Shown: piece by piece, positions 44,083 to 52,568 of the stretch | Position numbering within the stretch: the first letter of the stretch is position 1 | Layout: each line of letters starts with the position of its first letter | Assembly: GCA_020636435.1 (NCBI GenBank) | Contig: JACJXX010000001.1 | Coordinates: 3,737,001-3,801,000, forward strand | DNA length: 64,000 bases | DNA from: Lewinellaceae bacterium | Lineage (GTDB): Bacteria > Bacteroidota > Bacteroidia > Chitinophagales > Saprospiraceae | Direction of reading: 5' to 3' | Notes under the pieces: model-generated | What the model was told of the DNA's origin: nothing | Databases searched by the model: none | The model's input: the letters and a program-made list of their open reading frames with translations, nothing else | Made by a program: the position numbers and the translations under genes

Positions 44083-47000
44083 CTACCCTGACTGCGGGAC
44101 GAACACCAGGCGGAAGCCTATGCTGGAGTCGCGGTTGTCGGGTACGCCGCGGTTGCGGAACGCTATCCGGCAGTTCCGTGCGTTCCCGTACCAACTGCCG
44201 CCGCGGACAACGCGGCCGGAAGAACTGCTTTCGGGCCCCGGCGGGTCAATTTCAACTCCTCTTGCCTGGCATTCTTTGTAATACGCTTCGCCGTACCAGT
44301 CCCAACACCATTCGTACACATTGCCGCTCATGTCGTACAATCCGATGCCATTGTGTTTCCCTTTCTCTTTTACGGCATGGGTGCGGCAATTATTGTTGAG
44401 CACCCGGTTGATGTCCCAGTCGCCGGAGAGCGGTTTGTCGCCAGAATTTTCCCAGAACCAGCCGACTTCATCCAGGTTGTCGCTGCCGGCGTACAGGGGC
44501 CGGCGGGCCGGGCAACCGCTGCGGGCGGCCAGTTCCCATTCTGCTTCGGTGGGCAGCCGGAAGCCGTCGGCTTTTTTGTCCAGATTCACTTTCCATTTAA
44601 GATAATCATTTTGCACCTGATTGTTTTTATCGCTGTCTTTTTCTTCTAAAATATTGTAGCAAGCAGTCAAGCCTGCTTGCCCGCTCAGCCAATTGCAGAA
44701 CCCCACCGCTTCGTACCAGGATACGTTTACCAGCGGGTGGTTGCCAAAGCGGCCCCAGGAAGGCGTTTTGCTGGCGATGCTTTTGTCTTCGGCTTCGCAA
44801 TACAGGGCGTACTGATAAAAAGTGGTTGGGGTGGCCGCCATATGGTAAGGGGATAGTTTTACCTTGTGCAACAGCTCGTCAGAATAACGGCCCGATTCCG
44901 ATTCCGGGCTTCCCATGTCAAAAATGCCGTCTTTGCCCGTTGGGATGGCGATCATTTGCGGGTAGTAGCGGGACTGCAAAGTTGAAAATGAAGGCAGTTC
45001 CCGGAGCAGGGGGTCAAATTGGCTTCGCTCGGCCCATTCTTCCGCCAGGCATTGCCGCAGCGCGGCGGCCAGGGTTTCGCGGGGTTCTAATTGGAGCAGC
45101 AGTTCGGCGGCGGCTCTGGCCAGTCCTGTCCTTCTGCCTCCTTCGGCAAAGAAGAAAAGTAGCTCTTCGAGCGGTTGCCTGAGTTTTTCCTTTTTCAGCT
45201 CAAAATCGATGTCCACCTTCATCGCGATCTTCAATTTTCCGAGCGCCTGCGCATGATCGAGCGATTGGATCAGGCCGGCGCCCACGCCGGCGAAGCTGTC
45301 GAAGATGGAAGCGGTTTTGTCGCGCAGTTCGGCTTCCCTTTTTTCCACTTCCGCCGCTCCCTGCTCGAAAGCGGCCTGCGCTTCGGCCGGCCAGCGGTAC
45401 ATAAAAGCTTTAGCCTCGCGGAGCAGGAGGATGTCGTCTTTATCCTGGATGGGAATATAGGCGGCCTGGCCGGTTGGGGCAACTGTTTTTTTGCTTTGAA
45501 AAATCCGGTGAGCGTGCTGTACAGGTTTATCGGACTGCTCGTGGCGCTTGCGTATCACCGGCGCCAGGGCGTCGTGGGCGAGGCGGGTGTAAAGTTGATC
45601 GTCGCGGTCGGCGACGCGGGTGACGAGCTGTAGGTTTTCAAGCCGGCGCAGGTGAGCCGTTAGCTCGGCCTGCGGTACGGCGTAACGCTGCCGCAGCTCG
45701 GCGTCGGCCCGGATAGCGGCGGTCCCTCCGATCGTGGTCAGGAAGTGAAGCAGGTCGAGCGTCAGCCCTTTTTGAAAATAAGTGGAATGGGGTTCGGGTT
45801 CTAGTTCCAGCTTATCGAGCTGTGTGTTTACGAGGGAAGGGAAGTTGTTTTGCCGCACGGCTTTGAAGTCCTGGCCGGTGAGTTTCAACTTTTCGAATTG
45901 GCCCGTCCGGTTAGCGGCCGTATCCCAAAGGTTGAGCAACAGCATTTGCAGCCAGGGCGCCTTGCTGGACGTCTCCCCGCTGTATAGCTGGGCATCGCGC
46001 TCGACGATGCCGGCGGCGATCTTTTCCTCCAGGCCGGGCTCGAACTCGAAAGCGTAATGATCCTTCAGCTTGTCGTCCAGCCGGATGGCTTCCAGGATGC
46101 TGCCGTCGTCGAGCGGTTCGAGGAAATACCCTTGGGTATGGCCTTTCAATGCTTCGGGAACCTGCTTTTGTATTTCCGGCAAAAATTCTTTGCGGAAGCC
46201 GAGCAGTACTTTCAACCTGGGGTTTTCCTTCATTGCTTTTTCGAGCAGGCTGAAAAAGGGCGGCAGTTCCTCTTTGTCTTCAAAAGGCTCGATCATGGCT
46301 TCCTCCAACTGGTCAATAGCCAGCAGGGTTTTTTCGTTCTGCGATACTTGAAGCAGCATATCGTCCTCGAGCAGGCGGCAGAGGCTCCTGTCTTTTTGGC
46401 GGCGGCGGCCCACTACCGTCCAGCCTTTGTGCTTCATCCGCGGGAACAAGCCGGCATTGAGCAGGGAGGATTTGCCTACGCCCGAGTAGCCGTGCAGCAG
46501 AATGAGCCGGTGAGGCTTGCGCTCCAGCATATCCCATAAATCGCAAATTTCATTGCTGCGCCCGAAAAACAGGCGGGCGTGTTTTTCTTCGAAGTAAGGC
46601 AGGCCGAGAAAGGGCTTGGGAACGGCTTTTTTATCCGGCATTTTATCGGGCAGCTCAAGCCCCTCATCCCGCAGGCGGTTTTTGAGCACGGCCTTTTCCG
46701 GCTGTTTTTTCCGGACGAGTTGAAATTCTTTTTCGAGATAATCGAGGATGCCGGCTTCGCTCTTATTGGCTCGGCCCATTTCTAGCGCTATTATATCATC
46801 AGAAAGGAAATGGAGGCATTCGGGCAATACGCCGTTTAACTCTATCTGGTCGTTGCGCGGCGGCAGGCTTGCTCCATTGCACAAGACCGGAACGACTTTC
46901 TTGCCTAGCTCATTTTTGGCAAGGTCCAGTTCCAAACGCACCCAATCGTCTTCCTTGAAAAACTTGTTCTGGTAACAGCCAGGGCTTTTAGGCGGTTGCC

Positions 47001-47223
47001 GCTGCCAGCCTTCGTGCAAAAGCGCCAGCACCAGGTTCGTTTCCTTCAGGGCGCCGACAATCTCTTCGGTAATGGAATTTCCGGGCGTAGCCCTTTCTTC
47101 GTCCCTGAAAACCCGGACGTCTTCAAAGCGGGCTTCAATAGCGCGTTGCAGGTTTTTGGCCTCGTGGTAGGTATATTCCCAACGATAGCTGATAAAAATT
47201 CGAGTTGGTTTCTTATTGCTCAT
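44083..47223 (-). CDS. DGR target protein: TIR-STAND NTPase-FGE/CLec-fold receptor
   Basis: 1046 residues from ATG 47223 (MSNKKPTRIFISYRW). TIR domain at about 8-150 with 'RIFISYR' and 'DDWVRLELDLAKNELGKKVVPV', whose Glu is the likely NADase residue. nSTAND1 NTPase at about 215-560 with Walker A 'GYSGVGKSS' (near 247) and Walker B 'LLAIDQLEE' (near 301). A winged-helix segment and a roughly 170-residue helical linker follow. The C-terminus (about 754-1046) is a formylglycine-generating-enzyme/C-type-lectin fold ('DGFRLPTEAEWELAAR', 'GLYDMSGNVYEWCWDWYG', 'RVVRGGSW'). The last 41 residues are the VR. The layout is that of an NLR-like sensor: variable binding tip, switch, effector. It is divergent from the MNT gene. 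Confidence 0.92.
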   Translation of the reverse strand: MSNKKPTRIFISYRWEYTYHEAKNLQRAIEARFEDVRVFRDEERATPGNSITEEIVGALKETNLVLALLHEGWQRQPPKSPGCYQNKFFKEDDWVRLELDLAKNELGKKVVPVLCNGASLPPRNDQIELNGVLPECLHFLSDDIIALEMGRANKSEAGILDYLEKEFQLVRKKQPEKAVLKNRLRDEGLELPDKMPDKKAVPKPFLGLPYFEEKHARLFFGRSNEICDLWDMLERKPHRLILLHGYSGVGKSSLLNAGLFPRMKHKGWTVVGRRRQKDRSLCRLLEDDMLLQVSQNEKTLLAIDQLEEAMIEPFEDKEELPPFFSLLEKAMKENPRLKVLLGFRKEFLPEIQKQVPEALKGHTQGYFLEPLDDGSILEAIRLDDKLKDHYAFEFEPGLEEKIAAGIVERDAQLYSGETSSKAPWLQMLLLNLWDTAANRTGQFEKLKLTGQDFKAVRQNNFPSLVNTQLDKLELEPEPHSTYFQKGLTLDLLHFLTTIGGTAAIRADAELRQRYAVPQAELTAHLRRLENLQLVTRVADRDDQLYTRLAHDALAPVIRKRHEQSDKPVQHAHRIFQSKKTVAPTGQAAYIPIQDKDDILLLREAKAFMYRWPAEAQAAFEQGAAEVEKREAELRDKTASIFDSFAGVGAGLIQSLDHAQALGKLKIAMKVDIDFELKKEKLRQPLEELLFFFAEGGRRTGLARAAAELLLQLEPRETLAAALRQCLAEEWAERSQFDPLLRELPSFSTLQSRYYPQMIAIPTGKDGIFDMGSPESESGRYSDELLHKVKLSPYHMAATPTTFYQYALYCEAEDKSIASKTPSWGRFGNHPLVNVSWYEAVGFCNWLSGQAGLTACYNILEEKDSDKNNQVQNDYLKWKVNLDKKADGFRLPTEAEWELAARSGCPARRPLYAGSDNLDEVGWFWENSGDKPLSGDWDINRVLNNNCRTHAVKEKGKHNGIGLYDMSGNVYEWCWDWYGEAYYKECQARGVEIDPPGPESSSSGRVVRGGSWYGNARNCRIAFRNRGVPDNRDSSIGFRLVFVPQSG
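44092..44215 (-). repeat. DGR variable repeat (VR) in the target gene
   Basis: 124 bp encoding about residues 1004-1044 of the target. Compared with the TR, seven codons change: N to Y, E to G, N to G, E to V, N to D, and N to S twice. All ten nucleotide changes are at TR adenines. The framework around the sites (GGSW, CRIAFRNR, PDNR, IGFRLVFVPQ) is unchanged. The 5' flank and the 3' flank both lose identity abruptly at the ends of the 124 bp. Confidence 0.95.
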
Positions 47224-47389
47224 GAGCCAGGGGTTAGGTATTGTTCCCCAATAATACATTTTTCCCTGGAATATGGAAAAAAGTATATACTGCAGTAGGG
47301 TAAGTTTTGAACATTTCAAAACCAGCCAGGTAAGTGTAATAGGAGCTCCCTTTGCAAACCCATCAGAAAGTCTCTATCTTACCCACATT

Positions 47390-47797
47390 ATGGAAGCCAA
47401 CCAACAGATCATCGGCTTTTTGTCAGAACACCTGCCCGCCCTGAAGGGCGTCTACCTGTTCGGCAGCCGCGCGGAAGGCCGCGCCCGGCCCGACAGCGAC
47501 ATCGATATCGCCTTCCTGGCCGAATGGGGGCATTCGCCAACGGCAATGCAGCGCTGGGAGTGGGCGGGGGAACTATCCGGCCTGCTGGATATCGAAGCAG
47601 TAGACCTGGTCGATCTGCAGGAGGCGAGCACCGATTTTCGTTTTGTGATCGTATCCACTGACCAGCGTATCTACTGCAACGACCGTACCTACTGCGATAC
47701 TTTCGATATGATCGCTTATTCTATGTACCAGCGCCTCGAACTGGAGCGGCGGGAGATCATCGAGGAAGTGAAAAAACGGGGGAGAATTTATGGCTAA
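47390..47797 (+). CDS. MNT-type nucleotidyltransferase, MntA-antitoxin-like
   Basis: 135 residues from ATG 47390 (MEANQQIIGFLSEHLP); the longer frame to 47273 lacks support. 'GVYLFGSRAEGRARPDSDIDIAFL' gives GSx10DxD, the active-site motif of minimal nucleotidyltransferases. In HEPN-MNT modules MntA AMPylates and neutralises the HepT RNase. No HEPN partner is encoded next to it, so this is an orphan or the partner is lost. It starts 167 bases from the divergent DGR target gene. Confidence 0.8.
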   Translation: MEANQQIIGFLSEHLPALKGVYLFGSRAEGRARPDSDIDIAFLAEWGHSPTAMQRWEWAGELSGLLDIEAVDLVDLQEASTDFRFVIVSTDQRIYCNDRTYCDTFDMIAYSMYQRLELERREIIEEVKKRGRIYG

Positions 47798-48065
47798 GCT
47801 GGTTTAGTTTTGTAACTATGAGGGCACTCCGTCTCCGTCGGCAGTAGTCCGGCTATGACGGACGGAGGCCGGATAGTTCCTAATCCCTGCCTGATCGCCA
47901 GCTCGCCCCGATTAGGGGTCCCTTTGGGGCTGGCAGACAAGCGTGCAAATCCGCATTCTATCCAAAACGGCGGGCTTCCCAATCCGTGCAAATCCGCCAG
48001 ACCCGTGTCAATCCGCGTTCCATTGCAATGGGCTACCACAACATGAAGGACTTCCCGCAGTGCCC
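47798..48065. other. intergenic repeat region
   Basis: 268 bases containing 'AATCCGC/GCAAATCCG' repeats (about 47945-48025), related to those at 961-1056 and 59850-60022. No gene and no HepT-like ORF found. Confidence 0.5.
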
Positions 48066-48410
48066 TCAACTATTTCCTTTCTTCGACTTTTCCTCATCCA
48101 GATACCTACCCAGCGCCTGTAGCTTGTTCTCCCAGAATTGCTCGTAGTAGGCCACCCAGTCTTTGATCTCCTTCAACGGTTTGGGGTCGGCGTAGCAGTG
48201 CCGCTCCCGGCCCTTGGCCACCAGGTCGACCAGCCCGGCCTCTTCCAGGATTCTGATGTGCTTGGTTACCGCCTGGCGGCTGATCGGGAAATGCTCGGCC
48301 ACTTCGTTGATGGTTAAAGCCACGCTGGCCAGCACCAGCATGTGGAAGATTTCCCTGCGGGTCGGGTCAGCGATGGCTTTAAAAATCCGGTTCCTTTTTT
48401 TATCCGACAT
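48066..48410 (-). CDS. ArsR-family transcriptional regulator
   Basis: 114 residues. Winged helix-turn-helix: 'IFKAIADPTRREIFHMLVLASVALTINEVAEHFPISRQAVTKHIRILEEAGLVDLVAKGRERHCYADPKPLKEIKDWVAYYEQFW'. There are no metal-binding Cys motifs. It is the non-metal ArsR type usually paired with an AHSA1/SRPBCC gene, as here. It overlaps the SRPBCC gene by 11 bases. Confidence 0.93.
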   Translation of the reverse strand: MSDKKRNRIFKAIADPTRREIFHMLVLASVALTINEVAEHFPISRQAVTKHIRILEEAGLVDLVAKGRERHCYADPKPLKEIKDWVAYYEQFWENKLQALGRYLDEEKSKKGNS

Positions 48411-48816
48411 ATTCTTTCTCGAGGTATCCTTCCAGTTCGTTCAGGCAGGACGCCCAGCCTCCCTGGAAGCTGCTGAACATCTTAGCTGCCGACTCGCCGG
48501 GGTATTTGCTGATGCCGGAATGTTCCAACTTCAGGGCCGTCCCTCCGTTCTTCTCCTCCAGCATCCACCGAACAGTGGTGGCTACCGAAGTGTCTCCGAC
48601 GATCCAGGTGTAGGCCAGGGTATTGACCGGGGCTACTTCCAGCACTTCGCCCTTAATAACCGTATTCTCGTGGGTAAAGGTGTACTGATAGCCCACCGTA
48701 GGTTGAAAATCGGCCTGGATAAACCACTTCGAGATGTTTTTCCCTTCCGAGATGGCTTTCCATACTTCTGAAATGGGGTGGCTGTAAAATTGTTCTCTGA
48801 CAATTACGTCTTGCAT
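48400..48816 (-). CDS. SRPBCC/AHSA1-domain protein
   Basis: 138 residues. 'IVREQFYSHPISEVWKAISEGKNISKWFIQADFQPTVGYQYTF' and the C-terminal 'GWASCLNELEGYLEK' are typical of the START-like AHSA1 fold, which binds hydrophobic ligands. It is first in an operon with the ArsR regulator, a common pair. The ligand is unknown. Confidence 0.9.
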   Translation of the reverse strand: MQDVIVREQFYSHPISEVWKAISEGKNISKWFIQADFQPTVGYQYTFTHENTVIKGEVLEVAPVNTLAYTWIVGDTSVATTVRWMLEEKNGGTALKLEHSGISKYPGESAAKMFSSFQGGWASCLNELEGYLEKEYVG

Positions 48817-48857
48817 GTCTGGTGATTTTAATGGTTAAACGAATAATTATTTTTTGA

Positions 48858-48921
48858 TTACGAGCTTGTTGGCAGGCCGCCGCTTTGACTGCCTTCGTGC
48901 GGCCTTCCAACAAGCTCGTAA
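48858..48921. repeat. 15-bp inverted repeat upstream of the SRPBCC gene
   Basis: TTACGAGCTTGTTGG (48858-48872) and CCAACAAGCTCGTAA (48907-48921) are perfect, with GCCGC/GCGGC inside. The remaining AT-rich DNA to 49195 shows no gene. Confidence 0.5.
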
Positions 48922-49195
48922 TGGCGCTGGCGCCCTGGCGTTGATTTAATCCAACTTTTGTGTTGCATATTTGAATGAATCAACTCATTTTAATCTGTGT
49001 GTATTCAGGGGTTTATGTCTCTATTTATAAGTATGTAGGCAAGATACAGGATATGTAGTTAATAAGCAACTAAAAAGTTCCTTATTTTATTACAATAAAT
49101 AGTTGCCTGATATTTTACCCTCAATACCTTACATGTGGGTTGTCGGAAATCACCATTTCAGAATGGCATTTCAGATACTACATTCTGGATAATCT

Positions 49196-49262
49196 AACCT
49201 GCTGGGTTTTCATATTGCCCCGCTTAAACCGCATGCTCCCCCGAAAACCCGACAGGCTGGGG
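49196..49262. repeat. AACCTGCYGGGTT repeat (copy 2)
   Basis: AACCTGCTGGGTT (49196-49208) faces AAACCCGACAGGCT. The stretch GCATGC-CCCCGAAAACCCG within it is shared with the repeat at 56774-56911. Confidence 0.5.
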
Positions 49263-49299
49263 TTCGTTAGTATAAAAACCTGGAAGTGTTTTGCCGTTA

Positions 49300-49327
49300 T
49301 TTGTAATTAAAAATTTCCGTACATTTG
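49300..49327 (+). promoter_or_regulatory. promoter of the ATPase-TPR pair
   Basis: TTTG (49300-49303) and TACATTTG (49320-49327), 16 bases apart, fit the Bacteroidota consensus. The ATG follows 20 bases after the -7 box. Confidence 0.55.
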
Positions 49328-49347
49328 GTTAAAACGCTAAAACTTCA

Positions 49348-50673
49348 ATGAAAGCCATACGCCTCGATCAGGTATACAACCATTTTAATACCGAGCCGCT
49401 TAAGGTTGAGGACTTGGAAGAATATTATGTTTCCGCCATCGAAGGGCGAGGCGACAATCCCATGTTCTACATCCAAAATATCCTGGAAAACGCGCATGAT
49501 AAACCCATCCACTTGTTGTTTGCCGGATACAAAGGCTGTGGCAAAAGTACTGAACTCAACCTATTGCAAAAACGGATGCAGGACAAATGGCTGGTCGTGA
49601 ATTTTTCCGTACTAAAGGAGTTGGACCCCGTAAGCCTGCACTATATCGAGCTATTCATAGTGACGATGGAAAAGCTGTTCGAAATTGCTAAAGAGGAAGA
49701 GCTTGACATCAGCAAAGAGTATCTGGACAGTGTCTCTAATTGGTACCAAACCAAGGAGATTCAGGAAATCAAAGAACAATATGTCGATGGCGGCACCGAA
49801 TTTGGCGCCGGCGCCGAGTTGAATATACCTTTCTTCGCTAATTTTTTCTCCCGCCTCAAAGCATCGGCCAAAGTAAGCAAATCCCTAAAAGAAGCCTTGA
49901 CGCAAAAGGTAGAGCCCAAACTGTCTCAGCTCATCTTCCACTGCAATGCGCTCATCCGCGAGGTGCGCAGCAACATCAAAAAGAAAGGTAAAACCGGCCT
50001 GCTGGTCATTATTGAAGACATGGACAAGCTACCCCTCGATCGGGCTGAAAACCTATTCTATAACTACTCTCAGCAATTGGTTGAACTCAATGTAGATGTC
50101 ATTTTCACCTATCCCATTCCACTATTGTACCACCCCCGATTCGTAAGCATCAACAACATCTTTGACGACACCTATGAGTTGCCGATGATCAAAATCAATG
50201 AGCGGAATGGAAAGCCGAGTCAAGAAGGCCAGGCCATCCTGCGGGCGATCGTCGCCAGGCGAATGGAAATGGGGCTGTTCAAAAATCCAAAAGTCCTGGA
50301 GAAAATGATCAGCTATAGCGGCGGCTGCCTGCGCGACCTATTCCGTCTGATCCGGCAGTCGGCGCTGGGGGCCATGGCCCTGGAGAAGGAGCAGATCGGC
50401 GAAAAAGAGTTCATCAAAGCCTACCAAAAGCTCAAGCGGGAATACGACAATACCATCGCCGACAAGATCGTCGACGGCGAGGTACAGATCGAAGTGGAAG
50501 AGTACTTTAATGCCCTGGTGGAACTGGTCAAAGACCCCGCCAAAAAACCGGAAAATACCGAAGCGATACTCGACCTGAGGCAGAACCTCACCATCCTGGG
50601 CTATAATGGAGAGGGTTGGTGTGACGTGCATCCGATCGTAAAAGATATTCTGAAAGAACGCAAGAAGCTGTAG
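49348..50673 (+). CDS. P-loop ATPase (AAA/STAND-like)
   Basis: 441 residues. Walker A 'LLFAGYKGCGKSTELNLL' near residue 60, Walker B 'LLVIIEDMDKLPLDRAENLF' near 220, a sensor-like 'VDVIFTYPIPLLY', and the C-terminal 'SYSGGCLRDLFRLIRQSALGAMALEKEQIGEKEFIKAYQKLKREY', which resembles the lid of Orc/STAND-type ATPases. It has no effector or repeat domain of its own. The next gene, 89 bases on, supplies TPRs, so the two may form a split receptor. Function unproven. Confidence 0.75.
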   Translation: MKAIRLDQVYNHFNTEPLKVEDLEEYYVSAIEGRGDNPMFYIQNILENAHDKPIHLLFAGYKGCGKSTELNLLQKRMQDKWLVVNFSVLKELDPVSLHYIELFIVTMEKLFEIAKEEELDISKEYLDSVSNWYQTKEIQEIKEQYVDGGTEFGAGAELNIPFFANFFSRLKASAKVSKSLKEALTQKVEPKLSQLIFHCNALIREVRSNIKKKGKTGLLVIIEDMDKLPLDRAENLFYNYSQQLVELNVDVIFTYPIPLLYHPRFVSINNIFDDTYELPMIKINERNGKPSQEGQAILRAIVARRMEMGLFKNPKVLEKMISYSGGCLRDLFRLIRQSALGAMALEKEQIGEKEFIKAYQKLKREYDNTIADKIVDGEVQIEVEEYFNALVELVKDPAKKPENTEAILDLRQNLTILGYNGEGWCDVHPIVKDILKERKKL

Positions 50674-50762
50674 CTTGCTCGTGTCGCGATCATCTTGATC
50701 GCAGGGCCACCTTGCCTTTTTTGGGCCAGGCAAGAGGCGATCCAATAGCGAATAAAACAATC

Positions 50763-52271
50763 ATGCCATACAGCGATAATTACTACGAAAACCTCTCCCA
50801 CCTCCTGCGCTTCTTCACCCGTGAAGAAGCCCGTGGCTACGTGTTCGGCGCCTCCGTAGACCAGCGCCTTATCCGCTACATCAATGAAGAGCTAAAAGAA
50901 CGGGCGAAGGAAAAAGGCACAAAGCTAAAGATTCTCTTCCCCGAATACGAAAGCGACGTGCCCATCATGGAGCAGATTCGCCGCGCCGCCGCCGAGGCCG
51001 ACGGCCTCATCATCAGCAACCTCGACGAACTGATCCTTAAGAGCAATGGCGACGTGCTGCTGCACCTCAATTTCAGCCGCGAATCTCTCCAAGCCCTCGA
51101 CAAACCTCTTCTCTTCTGGGCCAGCCAGGACAACCTCAGCCGCATCGCCAACCAGGCAGGCGACCTCTTTTCGCAGCGTGCGCTGTCTACTTTTACATTT
51201 GACGAGCAGGCATTGATGCAGCACCAAAGCCAGGCCATGGAAGCGAGATTTGCCGACGAAGGCTATAAAACCAAGGAGGAATACAAAGAACTGGAACTGA
51301 AAATCAAGCTGCTGGAAAAGCAGTTGACGGAGGCGGAGGCGGAAGGGCTGCCGCCCGGGCGAATAGCGGATAGCCTGGCTTTGCCGTTGGCGGATGTTTA
51401 TAGGAACAATCAAATGATACAGGCGGCTTTGGGGCTGGTGGAACGCTACGGAGCATTAGGAACATCGAATGTTAAAAACTTGCGCATTATTGGAGATGTG
51501 TATGAACAGGCAAACGTATGGGATAAAGCAATCGATATTTACAAGCAGGCCATTAAAATAGCAAAGCCGGAGGACCGGATAGAGCTAGCCACGCTTTACA
51601 ATCAAATAGCTTCAGTTTACTGGGGAATGGGATGCTGGGATGAGGCTGTGAACTGGAATAAGAAATCCATCGCCATAAAAGAAGAAATTTTAGACAAAGA
51701 TGATCCACGCCTGGCAAACTCTTATTTTAATTTGGGAATGGTTTACCTTGACCAACAAGATTTTGAAAAAGCATTAGCGTGCTTTCATTTGTCCTGCGCC
51801 ATTCGAGAAAGAATACTCTCTCACGATCATCCTGATTTAGGGCAAGTATACAGTGGACTCGGGCTGGCTTACCAGGAGCTGGGAAAACTAAAAAAAGCTT
51901 TGAAGTACCATCTAAAAGCTAATGCTATTGCGAACAAAGCATTTGATTCTGATCACCCTAACTTGGCAGCTTCCTATCATAATTTGGGATTGATTTACAG
52001 TGATCAGGGAGAACAAGAAAGAGCTTTGGAATATTACCTCAAAGCCATTTCAATCACAGAAAAGGTGTTTGGGCCTCACCATCCTAAGTTAGCCACTTCT
52101 TATAACAATATAGCCTGGGCCTATTTCGATTTGGGAAATTATGCCCAAGCTGAAATTTATATGAAAAAAGCAATTACTATTCGAAAAATGAAATTGCCCG
52201 AAGGGCACCCTGACCTGGAAGATTCTCTTAAAAGGCTCAAAAAGATCGAAGCTAAAATAAAGGAACAATAA
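50763..52271 (+). CDS. TPR (kinesin-light-chain-type) protein
   Basis: 502 residues from ATG 50763 (MPYSDNYYENL). The N-terminal 160 residues ('REEARGYVFGASVDQRLIRYINEELKERAKEKGTKLKILFPEYESDVPIMEQIRRAAAEADGLIISNLDEL') look like an alpha/beta domain that I do not recognise. A short coiled segment follows, then about six 42-residue TPRs of the kinesin-light-chain type ('HPDLGQVYSGLGLAYQELGKLKKALKYHLKANAIANKAF'). Such TPRs serve as sensors in NB-ARC-like proteins. It follows the ATPase gene. A CGATCATCTTGATCG repeat lies in the gap. Confidence 0.75.
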   Translation: MPYSDNYYENLSHLLRFFTREEARGYVFGASVDQRLIRYINEELKERAKEKGTKLKILFPEYESDVPIMEQIRRAAAEADGLIISNLDELILKSNGDVLLHLNFSRESLQALDKPLLFWASQDNLSRIANQAGDLFSQRALSTFTFDEQALMQHQSQAMEARFADEGYKTKEEYKELELKIKLLEKQLTEAEAEGLPPGRIADSLALPLADVYRNNQMIQAALGLVERYGALGTSNVKNLRIIGDVYEQANVWDKAIDIYKQAIKIAKPEDRIELATLYNQIASVYWGMGCWDEAVNWNKKSIAIKEEILDKDDPRLANSYFNLGMVYLDQQDFEKALACFHLSCAIRERILSHDHPDLGQVYSGLGLAYQELGKLKKALKYHLKANAIANKAFDSDHPNLAASYHNLGLIYSDQGEQERALEYYLKAISITEKVFGPHHPKLATSYNNIAWAYFDLGNYAQAEIYMKKAITIRKMKLPEGHPDLEDSLKRLKKIEAKIKEQ

Positions 52272-52440
52272 CCTTAGGGGCCGGAGAAAAATAAGTTCAT
52301 CATTTCAGGCGAGCTATTTTTTCGCCAGGCAAGGCACGAGGAAGGCGCATCCGTACGGACGCAACTGACCGAGTAACGCAGCATGGCGGAAAAAGAGCCG
52401 CATCAAATGGGGAAGTTATTCTTCGTCGGCCCCTTAGCGG
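52272..52440. repeat. MITE-like element, copy B
   Basis: The ends GGGGCCGGAGAAAAATAA (about 52277-52294) and TTATTCTTCGTCGGCCCC (about 52417-52434) are inverted with two mismatches. The interior GCCAGGCAAGGC, GCATCCGTACGGACGC and GCATGGCG match copies A and C in order. Confidence 0.55.
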
Positions 52441-52568
52441 TGAGCACACCTCAGCCAGTGTATAACGCGTTTTTACCGAATTGGATAAAAACATACCCAA
52501 AGAATAGCTCCAAAACCATCCTTTGGATATCTATTTTCCCCAAAAAAACCTATCTTCCTATCAAAAAA

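Noticed and set aside
47798..48065. HepT-type HEPN partner of the MNT gene
   Set aside because: The only frame there (91 codons, minus strand) has no RxxxxH motif or helical pattern and overlaps repeats.
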